This document shows positions 33,885 through 42,213 of a stretch of 64,000 bases of DNA, piece after piece. Origin of the DNA: an uncultured Oscillospiraceae bacterium (lineage in GTDB: Bacteria > Bacillota > Clostridia > Oscillospirales > Acutalibacteraceae); contig URCA01000012.1 of the NCBI GenBank assembly GCA_900546265.1, positions 1 through 64,000 on the forward strand, given 5' to 3'. A model generated the notes under the pieces. It was not told where the DNA came from and searched no databases. It was given only the letters and a program-made list of their open reading frames with translations. How positions within the stretch are numbered: position 1 is the first letter of the stretch; each line of letters begins with the position of its first letter. A program made the translations under genes and the position numbers.

Positions 33885-35087
33885 TTATTCCGCCAGCCGC
33901 GCGGCCACCGCGTCCAGGAACTCCATGGAGCCCACTGCCGTCTTGTTCGGCAGGGTGGACAGCAGCGCCAAATCCTTGGTCATCACGCCGTCCTCGATGG
34001 TGCCTAGGGTCGCGGCCTCCAGTCGGTCGGCGAAGGCTTCCAGGTCGGCCAGCCCGTCCAGCTGCGCCCGCTTGCGCAGTGCGCCCGACCAGGCGAAAAT
34101 GGTGGCCACCGAGTTGGTGGAGGTGGCCTCCCCCTTCAGATGGCGGTAATAGTGCCGGGTGACGGTGCCGTGCGCCGCCTCATATTCGTATTTCCCGTCC
34201 GGGGAAACCAGCACGCTGGTCATCATGGCCAGAGAGCCGAAGGCCGTGGCCACCATGTCGCTCATCACGTCCCCGTCGTAGTTCTTGCAGGCCCAGATGA
34301 ACCCGCCCTCCGACCGGATAACCCGGGCCACCGCGTCGTCGATGAGGGTGTAGAAATAGGTGATTCCCGCCTTCTCAAAAGCCTCCTTGTACTCCGCCTC
34401 GAAGATCTCGGCAAAGATGTCCTTAAACCGGTGATCGTAAATCTTCGAAATGGTGTCCTTGGTGGAGAACCACAGGTCCTGCTTAATCGACAGGGCGTAG
34501 CTGAAGCAGGAGCGGGCGAAGCTGCTGATGGACGCGTCTGTGTTGTGCATCCCCATGACCACGCCGCCGCCCGCGAAATCGTGGATCAGCCGGCGGGTCT
34601 CCCGTCCGTCCTTGCCGGTGACCACCAGCTCCGCCTTGGCCGCGTCCTCCACCCGGATTTCGGTGTTCTTGTAGATGTCACCATAGGCGTGACGGGCGAT
34701 GGTGATGGGCTTCTTCCAAGTGGACACGCTGGGCGTGATTCCCTTGACGATGACCGGCGCGCGGAACACTGTGCCATCGAGCATGGCCCGGATGGTGCCG
34801 TTGGGGCTCTTCCACATTTGTTTAAGGCCGTACTCCTCTACCCGCTGGGCGTTGGGGGTGATGGTGGCGCATTTGACGCCCACGCCGTATTTCTTGATGG
34901 CGTTGGCCGCGTCTACCGTCACCTGGTCGTCGGTGTCGTCCCGATGCCGCAGCCCCAGGTCGTAGTATTCGCATTGCAGATCCACAAACGGGGTCAGCAG
35001 CTTGTCTTTGATCCCCTGCCAGAGGATACGGGTCATTTCGTCCCCGTCCATCTCCACCAGCGGCGTCGTCATGGCAATTTTCTTCAT
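33885..35087 (-). CDS. icd: NADP-dependent isocitrate dehydrogenase
   Basis: 400 residues, full length for the eukaryote-like (type II) homodimeric enzyme. Diagnostic stretches are VEMDGDEMTRILW, YDLGLRHRDDTDDQVT, ITPNAQRVEEY, WKSPNGTIRAMLDGTVFR, and TYFYTLIDDAVARVIRSEGG holding the metal-binding aspartates. It converts isocitrate to 2-oxoglutarate, making NADPH and feeding glutamate synthesis. AAGGAGAGG precedes the ATG. It stands alone with its own terminator. Confidence 0.95.
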   Translation of the reverse strand: MKKIAMTTPLVEMDGDEMTRILWQGIKDKLLTPFVDLQCEYYDLGLRHRDDTDDQVTVDAANAIKKYGVGVKCATITPNAQRVEEYGLKQMWKSPNGTIRAMLDGTVFRAPVIVKGITPSVSTWKKPITIARHAYGDIYKNTEIRVEDAAKAELVVTGKDGRETRRLIHDFAGGGVVMGMHNTDASISSFARSCFSYALSIKQDLWFSTKDTISKIYDHRFKDIFAEIFEAEYKEAFEKAGITYFYTLIDDAVARVIRSEGGFIWACKNYDGDVMSDMVATAFGSLAMMTSVLVSPDGKYEYEAAHGTVTRHYYRHLKGEATSTNSVATIFAWSGALRKRAQLDGLADLEAFADRLEAATLGTIEDGVMTKDLALLSTLPNKTAVGSMEFLDAVAARLAE

Positions 35088-35167
35088 ACGCGTCCTCTCC
35101 TTCTATGGTAGCATTCATTGACAAGGGCAAACCGTGCGGCCCCTTTGTCAACCGATGCTATGGTTTC

Positions 35168-35932
35168 TCAGTTGTTCTTCAGCCGGACGAATACCAGCCG
35201 GCTGTTTCCCGCGCTGGAGGGGCTGGACTGCACGTCCAGGATCCCCAGCGACTTAACAAACGGGGTCAGCTTTTTGAACCCGTAGTTGCGCACGTCAAAC
35301 TCCGGAAACCGCTTAGGCAGCCGGTTGCCGATTTCCGCAATGGGTACCCACTCGTCCTCGTCGGACACCTCGTCCACGATGGTGAGGATGGCCCGCTTGA
35401 TGGTGGACAGGGGCGTCATTTCCGATTCCACCGGCTCCACCGGCGCCGGGGCGGCCTTGGGCTCCGGCTTGGGCCGGTTGGCCTGCTCGAGCACCTCCAG
35501 GTACTTGAACTTGTTGCAGGCCGCGATGAAAGCGTTGGGCGTCTTTTTCTCGCCCATCCCGATGACGTACATCCCCGACTCCCGCAGCCGCACCGCCAGC
35601 CGGGTGAAATCGCTGTCGCTCGACACCAGGCAGAAGCCCTCCACGTTCCCGGAATAGAGAATGTCCATCGCGTCGATGATCATGGCCGAGTCGGTGGCGT
35701 TTTTCCCCGTGGTGTACCCATACTGCTGAACCGGCGTGATGGAATTGTCCAGCAGCACGTTTTTCCACGACCCCAGGGCCGATTTGGTGAAATCCCCGTA
35801 AATCCGCTTGTAGGTGGTGGTGCCGTCATTGGATAATTCGTCGAGAATATACTTGATGTATTTGTCTGACACGTTGTCCGCGTCGATGAGGACGGCCAAC
35901 CGGCAATCCTTGGCGGAATGCTTGTCTTCCAT
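35168..35932 (-). CDS. NYN-domain putative ribonuclease with OST-HTH/LOTUS domain
   Basis: 254 residues. The N-terminal NYN (PIN-like) domain has the acidic residues of the nuclease fold in LIDADNVS, NATDSAMIIDAMD and LVSSDSDFTRLA. A proline-rich linker (about 150-170) leads to a C-terminal OST-HTH/LOTUS-type RNA-binding domain (about 180-250, WVPIAEIGNRLPKRFPEFD). This LabA-like architecture suggests RNA cleavage or RNA surveillance. The target is unknown. Confidence 0.88.
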   Translation of the reverse strand: MEDKHSAKDCRLAVLIDADNVSDKYIKYILDELSNDGTTTYKRIYGDFTKSALGSWKNVLLDNSITPVQQYGYTTGKNATDSAMIIDAMDILYSGNVEGFCLVSSDSDFTRLAVRLRESGMYVIGMGEKKTPNAFIAACNKFKYLEVLEQANRPKPEPKAAPAPVEPVESEMTPLSTIKRAILTIVDEVSDEDEWVPIAEIGNRLPKRFPEFDVRNYGFKKLTPFVKSLGILDVQSSPSSAGNSRLVFVRLKNN

Positions 35933-35951
35933 ATATCCGTTCCTTTCTTTG

Positions 35952-37607
35952 TTAGTCCAGCTTCCCCGCGTGGCGGAAATCGACGGCCGCGCCGTAGGCT
36001 CCGCCGTTGAAGGGGCGCAGGATGATGCCGCTGTTTTTCGCGGGGATGCCGATGGTCCGTTTCTGAAAATCCAGCGGGATGGAGGGGCATTCCTCCACCA
36101 GCAGCTTTTCCAGCGCGTCCACGTCCGCCCGGCTCACGTCTCCCACCGACAGCTTTTTGTACTGCTCGTCGAACCGTGCGCTGCTGTACTTGGCCAGGTT
36201 TCCTGCCGGCGCGTCGGACAGGAAGGCCGCCAGCCCGCCCATGGCGTACAGGGAGCCCCCCGTCTGGGCGCCGATGGCTATCTGATAATTTCCCACCTGG
36301 AGGCGGGCGCGCAGCTGGTCGGCGGGCACCGGATCCAGGGTGAAATACAGCGTCAGATGGCTCTGCCAGGACTGGATGACGTACCGCGCGAGGTTGATGC
36401 TGTAAGCGTCGTCGGCGCACAGCACCTTGAGCGCCGGCATGGCGGTCAGCGAGAGGGCCGCCATCCCCTCGCTCAGCTCGCGGCGCGCCTTATCCCGGTC
36501 GGTGGTCACCGCCCGGGAATTGTCCGCGTTCCGGTAGGGCTCCGTCCCCTTCAGGATGGCGTCGGGGGCGATATACCCCTGGGCCGGGGTGCAGATGGTC
36601 TTGTCCAGCTGCTCCGCGATCCGATCGTAGGCCAGCGCGTCCCGCAGCGCCCGGCGGATAGAGGCGTTCGACAAAGCGGTCACGCTGTTGTTCAGCCAGA
36701 CATACTCGATGGTGTCGTCCATGACCTCCAGATGGAACGCCTGCTCCCGGGCCGCCTCCAGCTGATCCGGCCGCAGCGCCGCCGCGTCCAGCGTCCCGGC
36801 CAGCAGCGCCTCGCCCGTCTCCGCCTCCGGCTGGATGACGTACCGCACCGTCGCCGGATACACGTCCTCCGCCTCGTGGTACTGCTCGTTCTTGTTCAGC
36901 AGCAGGGACTGGCCGTGGTTCCACGCCCCCAAGCTGAACGGCCCGTTGGTCAGCACATAGGCCTTTTCCAGCCCGTACCGCCCGGCGGTGTACTCGAAGA
37001 ATTCCCGGTTGCAGGGCATGAAGGGCGTCCCCGCCAGCTTAACGGGAAACCCCGCGTCCGCCTCGGTCAGCGTGATGGTCAGGGTGTCCTCGTCCACCGC
37101 CTTGACCCCCAGCTCCTCCGCCGCCTTTTTCCCTTCGCTAACGGCCTGCGCGTTCTGGATCCCGAACAGCTGGGCCGCCAGGGCCGACCCGGTTTCAGGC
37201 ATCACCGCCCGCTGCATCCCGAACACGAAATCCGCGGCCGTCACCTTCACCGGCTGCTCCCAGACCGTGGGGGTTTCCCCCTTCTTCGCCTTGGGCAGGG
37301 TGCTCCAGTAGGATTCCTTCAGCCGGAAGGTGTACACCCGCCCGTCGTCGGAAACCGTCCAGTCCGCCGCCGCCGGCACCGCCTCGCCGTTCTCGTTCAG
37401 CCGGGCCAGTCCCTCGAACAGCGCCGCCACCAGCGTCACCGACGCCGCGTCGGTGGAGACCTGGGGATCCAGCTGCCGCGGCTCCGCGCTCAGCGGGAAG
37501 CGAAAGCTCTTGCCCAGCGGCGTGTCCCTATGGCATCCCGCCAGCCCCAGCAGGGCTGCGCCCGCCAGCAGGACAGCCAGCAAGGATCTGCCCCATTTTC
37601 CGTGCAA
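35952..37607 (-). CDS. OppA-like peptide-binding lipoprotein (SBP_bac_5)
   Basis: 551 residues. The signal peptide ends in the lipobox LAGC, followed by the family-5 binding-protein fold with SAEPRQLDPQVSTD, the LFEGLARLNENG motif and DWTVSDDGRVYTFRLK. It captures peptides or similar ligands for an ABC importer, but no permease or ATPase genes are adjacent. The start is TTG at 37607 behind an AAGGGGGCGAAGG leader; no in-frame ATG gives an intact signal sequence. It lies 20 nt upstream of the NYN gene and may be co-transcribed with it. Confidence 0.9.
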   Translation of the reverse strand: MHGKWGRSLLAVLLAGAALLGLAGCHRDTPLGKSFRFPLSAEPRQLDPQVSTDAASVTLVAALFEGLARLNENGEAVPAAADWTVSDDGRVYTFRLKESYWSTLPKAKKGETPTVWEQPVKVTAADFVFGMQRAVMPETGSALAAQLFGIQNAQAVSEGKKAAEELGVKAVDEDTLTITLTEADAGFPVKLAGTPFMPCNREFFEYTAGRYGLEKAYVLTNGPFSLGAWNHGQSLLLNKNEQYHEAEDVYPATVRYVIQPEAETGEALLAGTLDAAALRPDQLEAAREQAFHLEVMDDTIEYVWLNNSVTALSNASIRRALRDALAYDRIAEQLDKTICTPAQGYIAPDAILKGTEPYRNADNSRAVTTDRDKARRELSEGMAALSLTAMPALKVLCADDAYSINLARYVIQSWQSHLTLYFTLDPVPADQLRARLQVGNYQIAIGAQTGGSLYAMGGLAAFLSDAPAGNLAKYSSARFDEQYKKLSVGDVSRADVDALEKLLVEECPSIPLDFQKRTIGIPAKNSGIILRPFNGGAYGAAVDFRHAGKLD

Positions 37608-37813
37608 CAGCCTTCGCCCCCTTTCGTACCGTTCCTATGAACCCTTTTATTATACCAAGTGCGTCCCTGTATGTCCAATTGCATTTTTCTTAAATTCCTG
37701 ATAAAATAGGTCCGTTTTCTTATCCAATCGGAGCGGCGGCCCCTTCTCCCCGCGTGGACGAGCCGCCATCCGGGTGAGTTGTGCCGCCCCATCGGGTGGA
37801 AAGGGGGAGCCGC

Positions 37814-38605
37814 ATGACAGGCTTCGGTATCTTCGCCTATTTCGGGTACGATCTGCCCCTGGAGGAATCCCTGCGCCGCCTCGTCGCCGCCGGCTTCGAT
37901 ACCGTGTCCCTCTTCTGGGGCGCGTTCGACGGCGGCCCGCCCCTGCATCGTCAGCCGGAGCTGGCCCGCCGCGCCGGCCTGCGGGTTGAGAATGCCCACG
38001 CTCCCTTTGACGGGGTCAATGCCCTGTGGACGCCCGGCGACGACGGCGACCGCTACGCCGCCTCCCTTGTCGAGGCCCTGGAGGGCTGCGCCGCCTCCGG
38101 CGTCCCCGTCCTGGTGGCCCATCTGACGGACGGCCCCGCCCCGCCGCCGCCGTCTCCCCTGGGGATCGACCGCCTCCGGCGGGTGGAGGCCGCCGCCGAA
38201 CGCCGCGGCGTTGTCCTCGCGCTGGAAAACCTGCGCCACGCCGCCCATCTGCACGCCGCCCTGTCCGCGCTGACCGGCCCCTTCACCCGCTTCTGCTACG
38301 ACAGCGGCCATCATTTCGGCTGGGGAAAGGGGGAGCCCTATCTGGAACGGTATGGCTCCCGCCTCGCCGCTCTCCATCTCCACGATAACGACGGCACGCG
38401 GGATCAGCACCTCCTGCCCTTTGACGGCGCCGTGGACTGGCCCGCTCTCATGGCCCGGCTGGCCGCGACTGGCTACGACGGGGCTCTCACCCTGGAGGTG
38501 CAGGCCTTCGGCCGGTACGAGCGGGCTATGTCCGTCTCCGCCTTTCTCGAGCGGGCCCATGCCGCCCTCGAGCGGCTGTATAAATGCCAAACGCCCCGGC
38601 GTTAA
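37814..38605 (+). CDS. Sugar phosphate isomerase/epimerase-like TIM-barrel protein
   Basis: 263 residues of the xylose isomerase-like/AP endonuclease 2 fold. Likely metal ligands lie in VLALENLRH, CYDSGHHFGWG, LHLHDNDGTRDQH and LTLEVQAF. Members isomerise sugars or sugar phosphates, or act on inositol derivatives; no specific substrate can be read. AAGGGGGAG precedes the ATG. It ends in the hairpin that forms the start of the left 138-bp repeat. Confidence 0.85.
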   Translation: MTGFGIFAYFGYDLPLEESLRRLVAAGFDTVSLFWGAFDGGPPLHRQPELARRAGLRVENAHAPFDGVNALWTPGDDGDRYAASLVEALEGCAASGVPVLVAHLTDGPAPPPPSPLGIDRLRRVEAAAERRGVVLALENLRHAAHLHAALSALTGPFTRFCYDSGHHFGWGKGEPYLERYGSRLAALHLHDNDGTRDQHLLPFDGAVDWPALMARLAATGYDGALTLEVQAFGRYERAMSVSAFLERAHAALERLYKCQTPRR

Positions 38606-38728
38606 GCCGGGGCGTCGTGCGTCAGGGCCGCAGGCCCATGCCGCCTTCCAGGGTAATGGTCTCGCCGGACATGTATTTGAAGTCGGGGGACCCCAAATGC
38701 ACGCACACCCGCCCGATGTCCAGCTCCG
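38591..38728. repeat. 138-bp direct repeat, left copy
   Basis: It is identical to 40336-40473 except for two bases and lies in the same orientation. It contains a CGCCCCGGC/GCCGGGGCG bidirectional terminator hairpin and the last 35 codons of the SDR gene read on the minus strand. The two copies bracket the riboswitch and secreted-protein segment. Confidence 0.95.
38622..38728 (-). pseudogene. Truncated duplicate of the SDR gene 3' end
   Basis: The last 35 codons and stop of the short-chain dehydrogenase (intact gene 40367-41146) are repeated here with no start or N-terminal part. Similarity stops abruptly at 38728, giving a duplication junction. Confidence 0.9.
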
Positions 38729-38803
38729 AATGGATTTGTTGTGAGGGAAAGTCCTAAGGAAATTTCGCCCCTCATGCTTTGTGAAAAATAGCTCTGGAAT
38801 CAG

Positions 38804-38832
38804 TTGACAAAAAATAAAAATTATTGTAACAT
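38804..38832 (+). promoter_or_regulatory. Promoter of the riboswitch transcript
   Basis: TTGACA (38804-38809), 17 nt, TAACAT (38827-38832), placing the RNA start at the first bases of the TPP aptamer. Confidence 0.7.
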
Positions 38833-38837
38833 ATAGA

Positions 38838-38935
38838 AAACACAGGGGAGCTTGCAAAAGCAGGCTGAGAGGAAGTTGTGTGACTTCGACCCTTTACCTG
38901 ATGCGGATAATGCCGCCGTAGGAAGTGATGAGGAC
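38838..38935 (+). promoter_or_regulatory. TPP riboswitch (THI element) aptamer
   Basis: The conserved core is present: GGGGAGC, then GGCTGAGAGG, ACCCTTTACCTGAT, GCGGATAATGCCGCCG and TAGGAAG. These match the P2-P5 elements that bind thiamine pyrophosphate. Downstream lies a strong hairpin (38947-38987). The genes below it encode a secreted protein and a lipoprotein rather than thiamine biosynthesis or transport proteins. Confidence 0.93.
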
Positions 38936-38946
38936 GCTCATGTTCT

Positions 38947-38993
38947 AACGGGCGGAGAGAAGCCGTATCGGTTCCTCTCCGCCCGTTTATGTT
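38947..38993 (+). terminator. Riboswitch expression-platform hairpin
   Basis: AACGGGCGGAGAG (38947-38959) pairs with CTCTCCGCCCGTT (38975-38987), followed by TTATGTTT. It is probably a conditional terminator formed when TPP is bound, although the T run is interrupted. Confidence 0.65.
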
Positions 38994-39056
38994 TCTCCCC
39001 CCAGGGGAGTGATTGCAAAATTGATGTGTACCTAAAAAAACAGAAGGAGATGTGTA

Positions 39057-39842
39057 ATGAGAAAGGCATTAAAAAAAGCGGGAGCACTAACTTTGTCCGT
39101 ATTTGTAATCGCAGCAACCGCCGCAGGGGTTTCTGCTGCATCCACCAAGGATCAAATCGCGGCATATTTTGACGAGTTCAACTTTGCGGAATATTATGTT
39201 TCGGACTCTTTAGGTCAGGATGTTAAAGACGGTCTCAAAAAAATTCAGGACTATATTTCGGAAAATGTCAGCTACACACTGGATGACTTGAACAATGTGG
39301 TGGGTAAAATTGATGAAAACGTTCCTGTTACAAGAGCTGGGATCGATTATACCAAATACCTTCCAACCAGTGCCGATCAGCTGAATTCTCAGGAAAAGGC
39401 AATTTATAATAATAATCCTGCTTGGGGATTGGTGGTTCTGGCACAAGCAGACTATGCGAATAAGTCGGAAAAAGGCAGGTATGGCTCGAACAGCTGGGGA
39501 ACCAATGGAGATGCCTATAGACATGCGTTATGGAATGCACTGGGAGCAAGAGGGACAAGCGATGCGTATATGGCTTCCTTTGCTACGGCGCACGAAGCCG
39601 GTTCTCCCGATTATAATCCGAACAGTATCGACACAAAAATGGATTTGCAAAACAATGCGACCGGACGCAGCCTTTTAAAGTCTATGTCATTTCCAAGCCG
39701 TCCACCTAACGGCATGACAATTCCGTATATTATCACAAATAATATTGCTAATGCGGTTAAGGGAGGAAAAATGGTTCGGTTTGTTGCTGGCGGCGTACAA
39801 TATAATTATTTAATGTCTACAAATTCCGATTCCAGAAATTAG
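39057..39842 (+). CDS. Secreted protein with a DUF6973-like domain
   Basis: 261 residues. A cleavable signal peptide (LSVFVIAATAAGVSAAS, about 12-28) directs export. The middle is amphipathic. The C-terminal half has the conserved-looking set NGDAYRHALWNALG, SFATAHEAGSPDYN and MDLQNNATGRSL, resembling DUF6973-type domains. The repeated His, Asn and Glu residues suggest an enzymatic or metal site, but no activity is assigned. AGAAGGAG lies 7 nt before ATG. The gene follows a TPP riboswitch and is 9 nt upstream of a lipoprotein gene. Its lower GC than the flanks suggests acquisition. Confidence 0.75.
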   Translation: MRKALKKAGALTLSVFVIAATAAGVSAASTKDQIAAYFDEFNFAEYYVSDSLGQDVKDGLKKIQDYISENVSYTLDDLNNVVGKIDENVPVTRAGIDYTKYLPTSADQLNSQEKAIYNNNPAWGLVVLAQADYANKSEKGRYGSNSWGTNGDAYRHALWNALGARGTSDAYMASFATAHEAGSPDYNPNSIDTKMDLQNNATGRSLLKSMSFPSRPPNGMTIPYIITNNIANAVKGGKMVRFVAGGVQYNYLMSTNSDSRN

Positions 39843-39851
39843 GTGATGGGT

Positions 39852-40295
39852 ATGAAATGTCGCGCTGCCTTCGCTGGTGTAGCGGCGCTGTTTCTTCTTT
39901 TTGGATGCTCCGCGGAAAAGCCGCCGCTGAAGCCGGATAACGCCATCAACGAAACGATAAGCAGGCAGTTGGCGGAGTCCCCGGACTTGATGCTGGATGA
40001 AGTTACAGCTCCCTGGGACACGGTTCTTATTGATTCAGCATATTCCGCCCCCACCTCCCTGGAAACGTTAAAGGTGTCCAACCGATGTCAGATACAGGAC
40101 ATACCCTATGAGGACGAAACCATCGTACTGGTTTTTCTGCGCGGTCATCGAGCGGTATCGTATACCTATATACGGTTTTCGGAGGAACAGGAAACGGCAA
40201 TTTTTCAACAATATCTGTATCAAAACACAGGCCGGGTTTATCCGCCCGGAACGATATTTTCTACAAGTGAAAAGACGCCGGGGAAACCCGAATAG
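39852..40295 (+). CDS. Small lipoprotein of unknown function
   Basis: 147 residues. The signal peptide ends in LFGC (C19), giving a lipid-anchored extracellular protein. The mature part is short, acidic and alpha/beta-like (VLVFLRGHRAVSYTYIRFSE). AGGTG 6 nt upstream supports ATG 39852, only 9 nt after the preceding stop, so the two genes form an operon under the TPP riboswitch. A membrane-anchored partner or protector of the secreted protein is one possibility; this is inference only. Confidence 0.7.
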   Translation: MKCRAAFAGVAALFLLFGCSAEKPPLKPDNAINETISRQLAESPDLMLDEVTAPWDTVLIDSAYSAPTSLETLKVSNRCQIQDIPYEDETIVLVFLRGHRAVSYTYIRFSEEQETAIFQQYLYQNTGRVYPPGTIFSTSEKTPGKPE

Positions 40296-40335
40296 CGTCC
40301 TAGGAAAAGCCCGCCGCCGGGTGTCCGGCGGCACG

Positions 40336-40473
40336 ACGCCCCGGCGGTAAGCCGGGGCGTCGTGCGTCAGGGCCGCAGGCCCATGCCGCCTTCCAGGGTA
40401 ATGGTCTCGCCGGACATGTATTTGAAGTCGGGGGATCCCAAATGCACGCACACCCGCCCGATGTCCAGCTCCG
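40336..40473. repeat. 138-bp direct repeat, right copy
   Basis: This is the copy that includes the real 3' end of the SDR gene and its terminator hairpin. It differs from 38591-38728 at two positions. Confidence 0.95.
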
Positions 40474-41146
40474 GATCGCCGAACCGGCCCATGGGCACCG
40501 CCCGCAGGTTTTTCTCGTAGGCTTCCGGATAGGATACCTTGAAGTTTTCCAGCTGGGAGGTCATGGCCAGGGGGCAGACCACGTTGACGTTGATGTTGTC
40601 CTTGCCCCATTCGGTGGCCGCCACCCGGGACAGGCCCCGGATGCCCTCCTTCGCCGCCGCGTAGGAGCATTGCCCCGCGTTGCCGAACAGGCCGGCGCCC
40701 GAGGCGAAGTTGATGACCGACCCCTGCGTTTCCTTCAGGTATGGGTAGCATTCCCGCATGTAGTAGAAGGTGGCGTACAGGCCGGAATACATGCCGAGAT
40801 CGAAATGATCCTTGGTCTGGATGGCCAGCGGGATGCCAGATGCGGACGCCTGGGCGTTGTTGATCAGCACGTCGATGCGCCCGAAGACCTCGATGGTCTT
40901 TCGCACCACCTCCTTGACCCGGTCCTCCGACTCGTCGTCGGGGGTGACGTCCGCCTGCAGGGCCAGCACCCGGATGCCGTAGAGCCGTTCCAGCTCCTCC
41001 TTGGCGTCCAGAAGCTTCTGCTCGTTGCGTCCGGTCAGCACCAGATCCGCGCCCTCCTTGGCGTAGGCGACGGCGATGCCGTAACCAATGGATTTGGCTT
41101 TCCCGCCGCCGGTGATAATGGCGACTTTTCCATCAAAGATTCCCAT
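40367..41146 (-). CDS. Short-chain dehydrogenase/reductase (FabG-like)
   Basis: 259 residues. The Rossmann glycine motif TGGGKAKSIG, NNAQAS, the catalytic S149, Y162 and K166 (YAAAK) and the C-terminal GGMGLRP are typical of classical SDRs. It reduces or oxidises a carbonyl or hydroxyl using NAD(P)H; the substrate is unknown. AAGGAG 9 nt upstream supports ATG 41146. Its last 35 codons are duplicated at 38622-38728. Confidence 0.9.
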   Translation of the reverse strand: MGIFDGKVAIITGGGKAKSIGYGIAVAYAKEGADLVLTGRNEQKLLDAKEELERLYGIRVLALQADVTPDDESEDRVKEVVRKTIEVFGRIDVLINNAQASASGIPLAIQTKDHFDLGMYSGLYATFYYMRECYPYLKETQGSVINFASGAGLFGNAGQCSYAAAKEGIRGLSRVAATEWGKDNINVNVVCPLAMTSQLENFKVSYPEAYEKNLRAVPMGRFGDPELDIGRVCVHLGSPDFKYMSGETITLEGGMGLRP

Positions 41147-41284
41147 GCGTTTCCACTCCTTATATGAATATAGTATAGTCAAAAGCGGCGCTTTCAAACC
41201 TCAGTATAATCCCTTGTTAAATACATGTCAATTTTGCCGTTTTATTAGAAGTATGGTATAAGGAGAAGGAAAGGGGATGATAGG

Positions 41285-41542
41285 ATGAACATCCTGGCTT
41301 TTCAGGTGGAATTTCATACGTTTCTCTTGATCATCGTTCCCGCCGTCATCGTCGTCGCCGATCTGGTGGCCATGGCCCTGTATCTGTGGCGATACAAAAA
41401 ACGGAACCAATCGCTGCAGGGCTTTTCCTCCACCGCTTTCTGGAAAATCGCCTTGTATATCCTGTTTGCGTTTGCCTTTTTTCTACTCGTGATGCTGACG
41501 AATGCTATCATTCTCACCTCATGGTCGAATTCATGGAAATAA
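41285..41542 (+). CDS. Small membrane protein, two helices
   Basis: 85 residues. Two hydrophobic segments (FLLIIVPAVIVVADLVAMAL, about 13-32, and IALYILFAFAFFLLVML) are joined by a basic loop (WRYKKRNQ), so both ends are probably outside. GGGGATGATAGG precedes the ATG. Not recognised. It is not clearly linked to its neighbours. Confidence 0.65.
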   Translation: MNILAFQVEFHTFLLIIVPAVIVVADLVAMALYLWRYKKRNQSLQGFSSTAFWKIALYILFAFAFFLLVMLTNAIILTSWSNSWK

Positions 41543-41562
41543 TCCCGGTCATGCGATCCGTA

Positions 41563-41640
41563 CGAAAGCCTTCCCCTAGAGGAGATTCCCCCGCTTGGCG
41601 GGGGACATGTCGCGCAGCGACAAAAGGGGGCCGTCTGCGG
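41563..41640. repeat. Interspersed palindromic repeat candidate
   Basis: CCCCCGCTTGGCGGGGG is a strong stem followed by GTCGCGCAGCGAC, a second stem, then AAAAGGGGG. Such two-stem blocks recur as extragenic repeats in related genomes. Only one copy is seen here. Confidence 0.4.
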
Positions 41641-42055
41641 CAGGCAAAAGGTGTCGTCCGGCACCGCCGGACGTCGAATGAGGTGGAAAATTCGGAACAA
41701 GAACCACTCACAGCACCCCTCGGATCCCGTATGGTCTCGGCGGCCTAAGCCGGCGAGACCGGCAGCGGCAGAGCGTCCCCCCTTGTCTCCCTGTTCTCCT
41801 CCCGCAGCGCAGCCCCAGGAGAGCTAGTCGCCCAATTTTCGCAACGTGTGGCGAAACACAGACGAGGTGGGGCCGGTATAATGCTAGAACGCTGCATCCG
41901 CGTGATTATTAGCGGGCGTACCTACGGCGGCACAGGCTCTAAAAGTTTCTATATCCCCTATGGAGGGCCGAAGCCCGCAGCGACACAGGGCTTGCCGCGA
42001 GCCACAACGTCGGCCTCCCCCCGCCGAATGGTTCTCTAAGGCTTTTTCTTTCTCC

Positions 42056-42095
42056 CCCTTCTTTCTTTTTCACGCAAGAAAAAGAAAGAAGGGGT
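42056..42095. terminator. Polypyrimidine hairpin, probable terminator
   Basis: A 17-bp perfect stem (42056-42072 with 42079-42095) has one strand all C/T and the other all A/G. It lies beyond the 3' end of the leftward DUF6809 gene and could end its transcript. Confidence 0.45.
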
Positions 42096-42213
42096 GCGGG
42101 TGCCTCTCAGGCACAATCTGCTCATAGGTTCATGCCCCGCATACTGACACAACTCCCGATAGAGCCAATGCCCCCGCTTATCTACACCGCGGATAGATCC
42201 CCCTTTTGCCGCT

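Larger units (their letters stand above)
41543..42213. other. Long intergenic region with repeat-like palindromes
   Basis: I see no gene here. Recognisable pieces are an interspersed-repeat-like block at 41563-41640 and a 17-bp polypyrimidine/polypurine hairpin at 42056-42095. The rest looks like decayed, GC-rich non-coding sequence. Confidence 0.5.

Noticed and set aside
35814..37640. 608-codon plus-strand frame
   Set aside because: Antisense to the OppA-like lipoprotein gene; no ribosome site and no recognisable domain.
38591..38620. Possible CRISPR-like repeat because the sequence recurs near 40336
   Set aside because: Only two copies exist, 1.7 kb apart and 138 bp long, and they include coding sequence of the SDR gene; this is a duplication, not an array.
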